From assembly GCA_046290815.1 (NCBI GenBank), contig JBKBUF010000012.1, positions 1-64,000 of the forward strand: a stretch of 64,000 nt of DNA, in the 5' to 3' direction. Shown here piece after piece: positions 1 to 8,332 of the stretch. Positions within the stretch are counted from its first letter, which is position 1. Each line of letters starts with the position of its first letter. This stretch comes from JBKBUF01 sp046290815 (GTDB lineage Bacteria; Bacteroidota; Bacteroidia; Cytophagales; Cytophagaceae). The notes beneath the pieces were generated by a model. That model searched no databases. It was not told where the DNA came from and was given only the letters and a program-made list of their open reading frames with translations. A program made the translations under genes and the position numbers.

Positions 1-1420
1 CTGAGAAAGTAACGCCAGTACCAGAGTAAGTCCAGTTATAAGTAACACCGGTTACGTTTGTCACACTGTATGTTCCGGAAGTTCCTGCGCAAACTGTAGC
101 GTTTCCAGCGATAGTCGATGGTTGAGCCGGAACAGGGTTTACTGTAATGGCTTGCGTTCTTGCTGTACCATTACCACATGCGTTGCTTGGTGTTACAGTG
201 ATAGTTCCTGATGTAGCATTAGCTGCAAAGGTAGCTGTTACACTGGCTGTATTTCCTGAGAAAGTAACGCCAGTACCAGAGTAAGTCCAGTTATATGTAA
301 CACCAGTAACATTGGTCACACTGTACGTTCCTGATGTTCCTACGCAAACTGTAGCGTTTCCTGTGATGGTAGAAGGTTGGGCAGGAACAGGATTTACTGT
401 GATCGCTTGCGTTCTTGCTGTACCATTTCCACATGCATTGCTTGGTGTAACAGTGATGGTACCTGATGTAGCATTAGATGCATAGGTGGCTGTTACACTT
501 GCTGTATTTCCGGAGAAAGTAACCCCAGTACCTGAATAAGTCCAGTTATAAGTAACACCGGTTACGTTTGTCACACTGTATGTTCCTGAAGTTCCTGCGC
601 AAACAGTAGCGTTTCCTGTAATGGTGGAAGGCTGAGCCGGAACAGGATTCACTGTAATGGCTTGTGTTCTTGCTGTACCGTTACCACATGCGTTGCTTGG
701 TGTAACTGTGATGGTACCTGAAGTAGCATTAGCTGCAAAGGTAGCTGTTACACTGGCTGTGTTTCCGGAGAAAGTAACCCCAGTACCTGAATAAGTCCAG
801 TTATAAGTAACACCGGTTACGTTTGTCACACTGTATGTTCCTGAAGTTCCTGCGCAAACTGTAGCGTTTCCTGTGATGGTAGAAGGTTGGGCAGGAACAG
901 GATTTACTGTGATCGCTTGCGTTCTTGCTGTACCATTTCCACAGGCATTGCTTGGTGTAACAGTGATAGTTCCTGATGTAGCATTAGATGCAAAGATTGC
1001 CGTTACGCTTGCTGTATTTCCGGAGAAGGTCACTCCCGTTCCTGAGTATGTCCAGTTATAAGTAACACCGGTTACGTTGGTAACACTATATGTTCCGGAA
1101 GTTCCTGCGCATACTGTTGTGTTTCCAGTAATGGTGGACGGTTGAGCCGGAACAGGATTTACGGTGATGGCTTGTGTTCTTGGGGTACCTGTACAACCAT
1201 TACTTACTGGTGTAACTGTAATAGTTCCTGATGTAGCATTACTTGCAAATGTTGCTGTGACGCTGGCAGTGGTTCCTGAGAAGGTAACGCCTGTACCTGA
1301 GTATGTCCAGTTATAAGTTACTCCGGTTACGTTTGTCACACTATATGTTCCTGAAGTTCCTGCACAAACTGTTGTGTTTCCTGTGATGGTAGAAGGCTGG
1401 GCGGGAGTTGCATTTATGGT
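1..1420 (-). repeat. Tandem 255-bp (85-aa) coding repeat array in the chitinase
   Basis: The marker CTGAGAAAGT/CGGAGAAAGT recurs at 1, 256, 511, 766, 1021 and 1276, exactly 255 bp apart, giving more than five in-frame copies before the edge. Each encodes an Ig-like module with a conserved TVCAGTSGTYSV strand and a CxxG-type loop. Copies at lower coordinates are nearly identical at DNA level; the copy next to the PKD domain (about 1150-1400) differs most, reading NGCTGTPRTQ where the others read NACGNGTARTQ. Confidence 0.95.
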
Positions 1421-2812
1421 TACAGACTTGGTTGATATATTGCTTCCTCCCGCATTACTTACGGTCAATGTAACTGTCTTTGTTCCCGCGGTCGAATAAG
1501 TTACGTTATGCGGTCCCTGGGTAGTTGCTGTTGCAGGTACAGCACCTGAACCAAAATTCCAAGACCAGCTTGTAGGGGAGTTAGTAGAGGCATCCGTAAA
1601 AGTTACAGTCTGACCGGTACAACCAGTAGTTGGAGTATGAGTAAAATTGGCCGTAGGCGCTGTGGTTGTATTTGGAAACGCACAGGGGTAATTAATGGCA
1701 AAGTTCCATGCCCCATTAACGCTCGTTTGATCTTCGTTGATGGACCAAGTCATTAAACCTTTTAAGCCTGGACGTGCGGCACTCATTGTATAGTTAACGC
1801 CGGCCGGCTTTGCAATTTCTCCCTTAAAATACCTTGCTGCATTACAAACGTTTGTAGGTGTCAAATAACCTGTTCCGGCAGTAGATGCAGCTGAAGTTGC
1901 CGGTAATCCAAATGCTACTTTTGTGTCAGGGATACCTACAAATGTCCCCTTACTTCTTACACACGTAAAGCCTCTGATAATTGATTCATTCATAGCAAGG
2001 GCAAAATCCGGAGAACCATTATCATAATAAATAACATTATTCCATGCATAAACACCTCCTGAAGACCCGCCTGCATTGTACAATTGCATGTGTAAAAGGT
2101 CTAATTCATTTCTTAAACCATCCAGAATTGGCAGAAAAGCTCCGCCATTGGCATTATCCACCTGCCAGGTAGACAATCCCCCCATCAAGTAAACCACTTC
2201 TGGTGCCATGGTCAGGATCATTTTTTTCCCATGTCTGGTCTGGTAAGTTTGCATTACACTTTTGATGGCATTGACCATCAAAGTTTGGCCAATAGCGGGG
2301 GATGTCATTGTCCAGGTGCTTCCAAAACTCATGGATTGACCTTCAAGATCTATATCAAGTCCATCAATCTTATGTCCATAGGTAGCGAATATGTTGTTAA
2401 TAGAATTGATAAAAACCGATTGTTCGGTTGAATTATTTAATTTTATAGGTCCTGTTGCTCCCCCGATACTCAATAAAACCACTTTGCCTTGAGAATGAAG
2501 TAGATCAATGTCGGCCATCATTTGTGTAGTACTGGTATATCCCGGTGGGAGAGTATATCTAAGGTCATATCCGACCGACGGATAATTTACAGGTAAGGCA
2601 AATGCAAGACAAACTACATTATAATTAGCGTGAATTTGCGATAACCTTAAAGTTTTCCAGTTTTCATGGTATCCGACCAGTACCTTGGATGGGAGCTGGG
2701 CAAAACCAGATGATATATTCAGAAAGACACTAAAAATCAGCGCAAAAATAATGGAGTATACAGAAATATTCGGACTAATAATTCTGTATTCAGGGAGTTT
2801 CGGTGTATTCAT
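1..2812 (-). CDS. Secreted GH18 chitinase with PKD and Ig-like repeats (C-terminus beyond window)
   Basis: Hydrolyses chitin or related beta-1,4-GlcNAc polymers outside the cell. The reading frame starts at the ATG at 2812 and stays open to base 1, so the C-terminus is missing. Residues 1-38 look like a signal peptide with a long n-region. A glycoside hydrolase 18 domain spans roughly residues 44-380 and carries the signature DGLDIDLE at 150-157, with E157 as predicted proton donor; the upstream SIGG strand motif is also visible. A PKD module (about 385-465, ending in a GTKTVTLTVSN-type strand) follows, then near-identical 85-residue Ig-like modules to the window edge. A T9SS sorting domain would be expected at the lost C-terminus, but this is inference. 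The catalytic call is firm; the substrate is inferred from family. Confidence 0.85.
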   Translation of the reverse strand, partial: MNTPKLPEYRIISPNISVYSIIFALIFSVFLNISSGFAQLPSKVLVGYHENWKTLRLSQIHANYNVVCLAFALPVNYPSVGYDLRYTLPPGYTSTTQMMADIDLLHSQGKVVLLSIGGATGPIKLNNSTEQSVFINSINNIFATYGHKIDGLDIDLEGQSMSFGSTWTMTSPAIGQTLMVNAIKSVMQTYQTRHGKKMILTMAPEVVYLMGGLSTWQVDNANGGAFLPILDGLRNELDLLHMQLYNAGGSSGGVYAWNNVIYYDNGSPDFALAMNESIIRGFTCVRSKGTFVGIPDTKVAFGLPATSAASTAGTGYLTPTNVCNAARYFKGEIAKPAGVNYTMSAARPGLKGLMTWSINEDQTSVNGAWNFAINYPCAFPNTTTAPTANFTHTPTTGCTGQTVTFTDASTNSPTSWSWNFGSGAVPATATTQGPHNVTYSTAGTKTVTLTVSNAGGSNISTKSVTINATPAQPSTITGNTTVCAGTSGTYSVTNVTGVTYNWTYSGTGVTFSGTTASVTATFASNATSGTITVTPVSNGCTGTPRTQAITVNPVPAQPSTITGNTTVCAGTSGTYSVTNVTGVTYNWTYSGTGVTFSGNTASVTAIFASNATSGTITVTPSNACGNGTARTQAITVNPVPAQPSTITGNATVCAGTSGTYSVTNVTGVTYNWTYSGTGVTFSGNTASVTATFAANATSGTITVTPSNACGNGTARTQAITVNPVPAQPSTITGNATVCAGTSGTYSVTNVTGVTYNWTYSGTGVTFSGNTASVTATYASNATSGTITVTPSNACGNGTARTQAITVNPVPAQPSTITGNATVCVGTSGTYSVTNVTGVTYNWTYSGTGVTFSGNTASVTATFAANATSGTITVTPSNACGNGTARTQAITVNPVPAQPSTIAGNATVCAGTSGTYSVTNVTGVTYNWTYSGTGVTFS

Positions 2813-3068
2813 ATACGTTGTCTCGGATTCGGTACCGGTTTAATTTTAGATATACGTATATGATATAATAAAATATTAATTATAGAAGAATTTTCAGAAA
2901 TAATTTAATTAATCAGACCTGGAAATATGAGAGGATCCGCGATTTTTGTCACGCCTAAAATTGTATTATTCTTGGTAAAAATGAGGATATTATATGAAGT
3001 TACATTGTATTTATAACGCTATAATAATAGTTGTTATAAGAAAAATATAAACAAAAACGATCATCAAC
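2813..3068. other. Intergenic region between chitinase start and tsf terminator
   Basis: An AT-rich spacer of about 256 bp. It holds the 5' side of the chitinase gene and a small palindrome ATATACGTATAT near 2852. No clear TAnnTTTG promoter was found, and no coding sequence or RNA gene. Confidence 0.5.
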
Positions 3069-3093
3069 AAAAAAGCCCGGATCTCTCCGGGCT
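3069..3093 (-). terminator. Rho-independent terminator of the ribosomal operon
   Basis: On the minus strand, stem AGCCCGG / CCGGGCT (3087-3093 with 3074-3080) with a 6-nt loop is followed by a run of T. It lies just downstream of the tsf stop and ends the rplM-rpsI-rpsB-tsf transcript. Confidence 0.9.
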
Positions 3094-3119
3094 CATTATA
3101 TTTATATTTTCTCGTATGA

Positions 3120-3953
3120 TTAAGCCAAAGCGACTCTTTTGAATTCTGACACTGTCAAACCTTTGCTTGTTTCATCAAGTAGTTGTCTGATAGTTTTAGA
3201 GTTATCTTTAACAAACTCCTGGTTTAACAAAGTGCTTTCTTTGTAGAATTTATTCAGTTTTCCTTGAGCTATTTTCTCAAGCATAGCTTCAGGTTTACCC
3301 TCTGCTCTTGCCTGCTCTTTACCTATCTCGATTTCTCTTTCAATAGTTTTAGGATCAACCTGATCTTTATCTACAGCCACCGGCTTCATTGCAGCAATTT
3401 GCATTGCAACATCTTTTCCTACTTCTGTAACATCTGCAGAACCTACGTTTTTAAGTACTACCAATACACCTAATTTTCCATTAGAGTGGATGTAGTCAAT
3501 AATTCTGTCCCCATTAAGATTTTCGTAAGAAGAAATTACAAGTTTCTCTCCGATTTTACCGGTAAGGTCAACTATATGATCCTGAACGGTACGTCCGTCC
3601 TTCATTTTATAAGTAAGAATTTCCTCTTTGTTAGAGGCGTTCTTTTCAACTGCAAGGGCAAATATTTCTTTAGCAAGGTCACGGAAAAGATCGGTTTTGG
3701 AAACAGGCTCTGTTTCACATGCAAAAGCCAGCAATTTACCATTCTTTCCATCTTTGCTGATCTGAGTAAGAACAATACCCTCTGAGGTTGCATTGTCAGC
3801 ACGGGATGCAGAAACTTTCTGCCCTTTTTTTCTCAGGATATCGATAGCTGCTTCAAAGTCACCGTTTGATTCTGTAAGTGCCTTTTTACAATCCATCATT
3901 CCGGCACCTGTCATTGTTCTTAATTTATTTACTTCTGCTGCGGTAATTGACAT
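3120..3953 (-). CDS. tsf: Elongation factor Ts
   Basis: Guanine nucleotide exchange factor that regenerates EF-Tu-GTP during translation, acting in the cytoplasm. The 277-residue product begins with the UBA-like EF-Ts N-terminus (VNKLRTMTGAGMMDCKKAL), the conserved contact region for EF-Tu, followed by the EF-Ts core with the KIGEK(L)V segment. Length is normal for the family. It is the last gene of the rplM-rpsI-rpsB-tsf operon, about 100 bp after rpsB, and a strong terminator follows. Identification is secure. Confidence 0.98.
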   Translation of the reverse strand: MSITAAEVNKLRTMTGAGMMDCKKALTESNGDFEAAIDILRKKGQKVSASRADNATSEGIVLTQISKDGKNGKLLAFACETEPVSKTDLFRDLAKEIFALAVEKNASNKEEILTYKMKDGRTVQDHIVDLTGKIGEKLVISSYENLNGDRIIDYIHSNGKLGVLVVLKNVGSADVTEVGKDVAMQIAAMKPVAVDKDQVDPKTIEREIEIGKEQARAEGKPEAMLEKIAQGKLNKFYKESTLLNQEFVKDNSKTIRQLLDETSKGLTVSEFKRVALA

Positions 3954-4052
3954 TGTTTTATAATTTTTATGTTACACTTATTTCGGTTATAAAAAAATTG
4001 AACATTGAATTTTCTTCAATGTTCAATTAATTTATTTTAAATATTTACTTTC

Positions 4053-4820
4053 TTATTCTTCGATCTCAGCTCTGTCAACCGCTCTTTTATTCTCTTCTTC
4101 TTCTTTCAGCTTCTGATCATCTTTATCTTTCTTTCTTTCCATCAGACCTTCTTCGATAGCTTGAGAAATTGCCTGTGTAATGATTGCAATTGATTTGTAA
4201 GCATCATCATTTGCAGGGATAGGAAACTCAACCGTTGAAGGGTCGGAGTTTGTATCTACCATTGCAAATACAGGGATATTTAACTTTTTAGCTTCTTTAA
4301 TTGCGATATGCTCTTTCTTTGCATCCACAACGAAAATAGCTGCAGGGAGTCTTGTAAGCTCAGCGATACCACCAAGTACTTTTTCAAGTTTCTCTCTTTC
4401 TCTCGCGATCATCAGCTTTTCTTTCTTAGCAAGCACTGTGTAAGACTCATCTTTCATCATCTTGTCGATAGATGACATTTTCTTAAGAGACTTTCTTACA
4501 GTGATGAAGTTGGTAAGCATTCCGCCTAACCATCTTTCGGTTGCATAAGGCATTTTTAGTCTTCTTGCTTCTTCAGCTACTATCTCTTTCGCTTGTTTCT
4601 TGGTAGCAACAAACAATACTTTTCTACCAGATCTTACTATATTTTTAATAGCCGCACAAGCATCATCAAGACATGCAAGAGTTTTGTTAAGATCTATCAG
4701 ATGTATGCCGTTCTTCTCCATGAAAATATATGGAGCCATTTTAGGATCCCACTTTCTTGTAAGGTGACCGAAATGTACACCGGCATCAAGTAAATCTTTA
4801 TATTCGAGTTTTTTTGCCAT
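4053..4820 (-). CDS. rpsB: 30S ribosomal protein S2
   Basis: Small-subunit ribosomal protein that joins late in 30S assembly and is needed for binding S1. The product (255 aa) shows the S2 hallmarks: LLDAGVHFGHLTRKWDPKM near the N-terminus, RWLGGMLTNF in the middle and the VDTNSDP segment. The C-terminal tail is rich in charged residues (KKDKDDQKLKEEEE), an acidic/basic extension common in Bacteroidota. It sits 24 bp after rpsI and before tsf in the ribosomal operon. Confidence 0.98.
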   Translation of the reverse strand: MAKKLEYKDLLDAGVHFGHLTRKWDPKMAPYIFMEKNGIHLIDLNKTLACLDDACAAIKNIVRSGRKVLFVATKKQAKEIVAEEARRLKMPYATERWLGGMLTNFITVRKSLKKMSSIDKMMKDESYTVLAKKEKLMIAREREKLEKVLGGIAELTRLPAAIFVVDAKKEHIAIKEAKKLNIPVFAMVDTNSDPSTVEFPIPANDDAYKSIAIITQAISQAIEEGLMERKKDKDDQKLKEEEENKRAVDRAEIEE

Positions 4821-4844
4821 TTTATAAATCTTCTATAAACAATA

Positions 4845-5231
4845 TTAACGTTTGCTGAACTGGAATCTTCTTCTTGCTTTCCTTCTACCATATTTCTTTC
4901 TCTCAACCATTCTCGGATCTCTGGTAAGAAGTCCTTCTTTCTTAAGAGGTGATTTATTCTCAGGGCTTACTTCTGTAAGCGCTCTGGAAATCGCAAGTCT
5001 TACAGCTTCCGCCTGACCTGAAATTCCTCCTCCTTTTACATTTACTGTAACATCAAATTTACCTAACGCCTCAACTGTTGCAAACGGTTGATTTACTGTA
5101 TTCTGAAGTATTTCAGATACAAAATAAGTTTTGTAATCCTTATCGTTAACTGTGATGTTGCCTTTTCCGGAAGACACATATACTCTCGCTACCGAGGTCT
5201 TTCTTCTTCCTATTGCATTTACTACTTCCAT
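4845..5231 (-). CDS. rpsI: 30S ribosomal protein S9
   Basis: Small-subunit protein whose C-terminal tail reaches the P-site tRNA. The 128-residue product has the family start (NAIGRRKTSVARVYV), the GGGISGQAEAVRLAISRAL core and the basic C-terminus ending in RRFQFSKR. The ATG at 5231 is chosen; the TTG one codon earlier adds a single residue and is unlikely. It lies 24 bp downstream of rplM, as in most bacteria. Confidence 0.98.
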   Translation of the reverse strand: MEVVNAIGRRKTSVARVYVSSGKGNITVNDKDYKTYFVSEILQNTVNQPFATVEALGKFDVTVNVKGGGISGQAEAVRLAISRALTEVSPENKSPLKKEGLLTRDPRMVERKKYGRRKARRRFQFSKR

Positions 5232-5255
5232 CAATTATCTATATTATTGAATGTC

Positions 5256-5705
5256 TTAAATATTTATATTAACAGTTTTTGGTTGCTGTGCAGCATGTGG
5301 ATGATTTGTCCCTTCGTATACATAAAGATTACCGAAAAGAGCTCTTCCTAATCTGTTTTTAGGAAGCATTCCTCTTACTGCTTTCTCTACAATAATAGTA
5401 GAAGACTTCTCTTTTAATTTTCTGGGAGTTGTAAATCTTTGTCCACCAGGATATCCTGTATGTCTGATATACACTCTGTCTTCCCATTTATTTCCTGTAA
5501 GTCTGATTTTATCAGCATTAACAACAATTACGTTGTCACCGCAATCAACATTGGGAGTATAAGAAGCTTTGTGCTTTCCTCTGATAATTTTAGCAACCTC
5601 ACTTGCCAGTCTTCCTAATACTTTATTTTCTGCATTTACTACAATCCAATCCTTCTTCACGGTCTCCTTGCTTGCAAAAACTGTCTTAAAACTTACGCTA
5701 TCCAT
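5256..5705 (-). CDS. rplM: 50S ribosomal protein L13
   Basis: Early-assembling large-subunit protein. The 149-residue product contains the family pattern WIVVNAENKVLGRLAS, the GKHKASYTPNVDCGD segment, GYPGG and the PKNRLGR motif. It is the promoter-proximal gene of the ribosomal operon; a Bacteroidota-type promoter lies 78-108 bp upstream. In bacteria that use it, L13 can autoregulate this operon through its leader; the sequence does not show such a site directly. Confidence 0.98.
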   Translation of the reverse strand: MDSVSFKTVFASKETVKKDWIVVNAENKVLGRLASEVAKIIRGKHKASYTPNVDCGDNVIVVNADKIRLTGNKWEDRVYIRHTGYPGGQRFTTPRKLKEKSSTIIVEKAVRGMLPKNRLGRALFGNLYVYEGTNHPHAAQQPKTVNINI

Positions 5706-5782
5706 TACAATTTGTATTTATATATCTTTTAAAAACTTGATCGATTCGTATAATAGCACAATCCGCCCTATAAAAAGGGACA

Positions 5783-5813
5783 CAAAGATATGTCTTTATT
5801 AATTTAAATGCAA
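5783..5813 (-). promoter_or_regulatory. Bacteroidota-type promoter of the rplM operon
   Basis: On the minus strand a -7 box TATCTTTG (5790-5783) matches TAnnTTTG, with TTG (5813-5811) 20 bp upstream as the -33 element. The predicted leader to the rplM ATG is about 70 nt. Confidence 0.75.
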
Positions 5814-5878
5814 CATCCGTTAATTTTTTTCTTAAAATGTGGAAAAAAACCGCAGAATCATTCCTAACTGCTTGTTTT

Positions 5879-6598
5879 TCAGGAATACTTCCTAAGCTGT
5901 TTCACCAGCACATCAAAATCTTTTGGATATTCTGCTGTCACCGAAAGCGGCTTCCCATTCAGGTCTTCAAATTCCAGTCCGTAGGCGTGTAATGCCACAC
6001 GTTTCATAACCGGCTGCTCTTCTGTATCTTTCTTAAGATTAAACTTCTTTTTCTTAAGGGAAGAAAGATAAAGATATTCACCTCCATATTGAACATCAGA
6101 TACAATCGGTGCTTTCAGGCAATTTAAATGGATCCTTATCTGGTGCATTCTACCTGTTATCGGAAAACATTCTACCAAAGTATGTTTACTGAAAACCTCA
6201 ATTGTATTGAAAATAGTTTCCGCAATTTTACCCTTTTGTTTATCAATTTTTACTGTGCCGTCCGAAAGTGCAAGAATTGGCAAATACACATCGACACCTT
6301 CAAACTGATGAACACCATGAACTACGGCATGATAAAGCTTCTTTACCTGCCTGTCTTCGAACTGGATGGAAAGATGCCTGTATGCCGCGTCGTTTTTTGC
6401 AATTGCCAATACGCCTGATGTCTCTTTGTCCAACCGGTGGCAAACCCTGGCATCTGGATTATACTCTCTGGAAAGTGCAAGTACATTGGAAGCACCGTAA
6501 ATCCGATCCTCGAGCGTAGACAGATATGGGGGCTTATTTATTAATATGTAATCTTCATTTTCAAAAATGATCAGATCTTTAAAATCAACCTTTTTCAT
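5879..6598 (-). CDS. RluA-family RNA pseudouridine synthase
   Basis: Isomerises uridine to pseudouridine in rRNA or tRNA. The catalytic motif HRLDKETSG is present with the nucleophilic aspartate at about residue 57, followed by the family GRMHQIRIHL motif. The 239-residue form starting at the ATG at 6598 is chosen: it overlaps the kinase stop by 14 bp and removes an upstream extension that only duplicates kinase sequence in another frame. No N-terminal S4 domain is present, so it resembles the short RluA-type enzymes rather than RluD or RluB. The target nucleotide cannot be deduced. It ends a compact minus-strand gene run. Confidence 0.88.
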   Translation of the reverse strand: MKKVDFKDLIIFENEDYILINKPPYLSTLEDRIYGASNVLALSREYNPDARVCHRLDKETSGVLAIAKNDAAYRHLSIQFEDRQVKKLYHAVVHGVHQFEGVDVYLPILALSDGTVKIDKQKGKIAETIFNTIEVFSKHTLVECFPITGRMHQIRIHLNCLKAPIVSDVQYGGEYLYLSSLKKKKFNLKKDTEEQPVMKRVALHAYGLEFEDLNGKPLSVTAEYPKDFDVLVKQLRKYS

Positions 6599-7649
6599 TA
6601 ATAACCTTTCCTTTTTTAAGTCTGAAAGAAAAAATAGTACCCTCTCCAACGGTACTTTCAACCTCTATCCTGGTATTATGGGCTTCAAGTATGTGTTTTA
6701 CAATTGCCAGACCCAGTCCTGTACCTCCTTTATCTTTCGACCTGCTTTTCTCAACTCTGTAAAAGCGCTCGAATATTCTTTGAAGGTGTATTGACTCTAT
6801 TCCCGGACCATCGTCTTCTACTTTTATAAGTACATTTTCACCTTCCGGTGTAAATGAAATTATCACATTCCCTTTTTCCCTGCCATACTTTATTGCATTT
6901 ACTAAGAGATTGGTAAGAACCTGCCCGATCCTATACTTATCTGCAAAAACATAACAAGATTTAGGTGTATTCTTATGAAACTTTAACCTCACCTGCCTTT
7001 TGCCGGCTGTCTCTTCCAGTTGATAAATTAACTCTTCCGCCAGTCTGTGAATATCAAAATTCTTATACTGCATTTTAATCTCCCCAATTTCCAATTGGGA
7101 AATAGTAAGGAGATCCTCCACAAGCATATTTAACCCTTCAAGATTATGTGCTGCCTTACTCAGAAATTTATCGCGTACCTCCACATCTTCCATCGCACCA
7201 TCTATCAGTGTATGAATGAATCCCTGGGCAGCAAAAATAGGTGTTTTTAGTTCGTGGGAAACATCAGCTAGAAATTCTCTCCTGAAAGTCTCCAGTTTTT
7301 TAAGCTCTGTTATCTCCTTTTCCTTATTAACTGCAAAAGTAACTATTTCATTCTTTATATCCTGCAATGGATTATTTACCTTAATAATCTCTTTTGAAGT
7401 AAGTTTATAGTCTTTCTTTTTAATTTTTACCAAAAGGGTATAAATCTTATTGATTTCATCTATTATAAAAAATTCCAATCCCAGATAGAGGAGCCCAAGG
7501 AAAAAGACGAAGGTAACAGATGATACAATAATTAATACATCACGAGTGGCATTCTCTGCAACGATGTAAACGGTAACAGCATTGAAGAGCGCTATCAGAA
7601 GTGAAGTAAAGACAGCAATGGAGGCGTGATTGAAAAACTTATTCTGCAT
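6585..7649 (-). CDS. PhoR-like membrane sensor histidine kinase
   Basis: Senses an unknown signal and phosphorylates the regulator encoded just upstream. The 354-residue protein has two transmembrane segments (about 9-31 and 38-61) with almost no periplasmic loop, a linker, a HisKA domain with SHELKTP (phospho-acceptor H132), then a HATPase domain with N box (NLLVNAIKYG), G1 (DDGPGI) and G2 (GGTGLGLAI). The ATG at 7649 is chosen over a TTG two codons earlier; it overlaps the regulator stop by 11 bp, implying translational coupling. The lack of a sensory loop suggests sensing within the membrane or through a partner. Phosphate control is only a family analogy; no pst genes are nearby. Confidence 0.9.
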   Translation of the reverse strand: MQNKFFNHASIAVFTSLLIALFNAVTVYIVAENATRDVLIIVSSVTFVFFLGLLYLGLEFFIIDEINKIYTLLVKIKKKDYKLTSKEIIKVNNPLQDIKNEIVTFAVNKEKEITELKKLETFRREFLADVSHELKTPIFAAQGFIHTLIDGAMEDVEVRDKFLSKAAHNLEGLNMLVEDLLTISQLEIGEIKMQYKNFDIHRLAEELIYQLEETAGKRQVRLKFHKNTPKSCYVFADKYRIGQVLTNLLVNAIKYGREKGNVIISFTPEGENVLIKVEDDGPGIESIHLQRIFERFYRVEKSRSKDKGGTGLGLAIVKHILEAHNTRIEVESTVGEGTIFSFRLKKGKVINEKG

Positions 7650-8325
7650 TTTCAAATTTGTATCCTATGCCCTTAACAGTTTTAATATAATCCTCCCCTA
7701 TTTTCTCACGCACTTTTCTTATATGTACATCTACTGTTCTCGGCACCACAAATACATCTGTTCCCCAGATATTTTTGAGTAATTCATCTCTGGTATAAAC
7801 TGTATTGGGATTCTGACAAAGGAAATACAATAATTCAAATTCCTTTTTAGGTAAAATGATCTCTTCATCTCCTTTTTTCACAAGATAGCTGGCTTTATTA
7901 ACTATAAGCTTTCCTATCTGTATGGTATCGAACTCCACCTTGTTCTTAGAATCTCTTCTGAAAAAAGCAGAAACCCTGCTCATTAAAGCGCGGGGTTTAA
8001 TAGGCTTGGTAAGAAAATCATCAGCTCCGGCATCGAAAGCTGCAATTTCAGAATATTCTTCTGATCTGCTGGTAAGAAAAATAACAAATACATTTTTCAG
8101 TTTATTCATCTCCCTGATCCTCCTGCAAGTTTCTACACCATCCATTTTGGGCATCATGATATCCATAAGGATTAACTGAGGCATGAATTCTTTTGCAACT
8201 TCCAAAGCTTTTTGTCCGTCGGAAGCTGTCTGCACTTCATACCCTTCCTTTTCCAGATTATACTGAAGCAATTCCAGTATATCTGATTCATCATCCACTA
8301 CTAAAACTTTGTTTCTTTTACTCAT
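7639..8325 (-). CDS. OmpR/PhoB-family response regulator
   Basis: DNA-binding regulator, partner of the downstream kinase. The receiver domain (about 5-122) has the acidic pair DD at 11-12, phospho-acceptor Asp in the LMDIMMPKMDG motif (about residue 55), a switch T/S and the KP motif. The winged-helix domain (about 132-229) ends with RTVDVHIRKVREKIG and GIGYKF, typical of the OmpR class. The ATG at 8325 gives 229 residues and starts 7 bp after the thioredoxin gene stop; the longer frame runs into that gene and is rejected. Tight packing on both sides argues for an operon. Confidence 0.92.
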   Translation of the reverse strand: MSKRNKVLVVDDESDILELLQYNLEKEGYEVQTASDGQKALEVAKEFMPQLILMDIMMPKMDGVETCRRIREMNKLKNVFVIFLTSRSEEYSEIAAFDAGADDFLTKPIKPRALMSRVSAFFRRDSKNKVEFDTIQIGKLIVNKASYLVKKGDEEIILPKKEFELLYFLCQNPNTVYTRDELLKNIWGTDVFVVPRTVDVHIRKVREKIGEDYIKTVKGIGYKFENAE

Positions 8326-8332
8326 GAGAAAA

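Noticed and set aside
1..1420. Regular repeats resembling a CRISPR or satellite array
   Set aside because: The 255-bp period is a whole number of codons, the frame stays open on the minus strand, and there are no spacers; this is a coding repeat of a chitinase.
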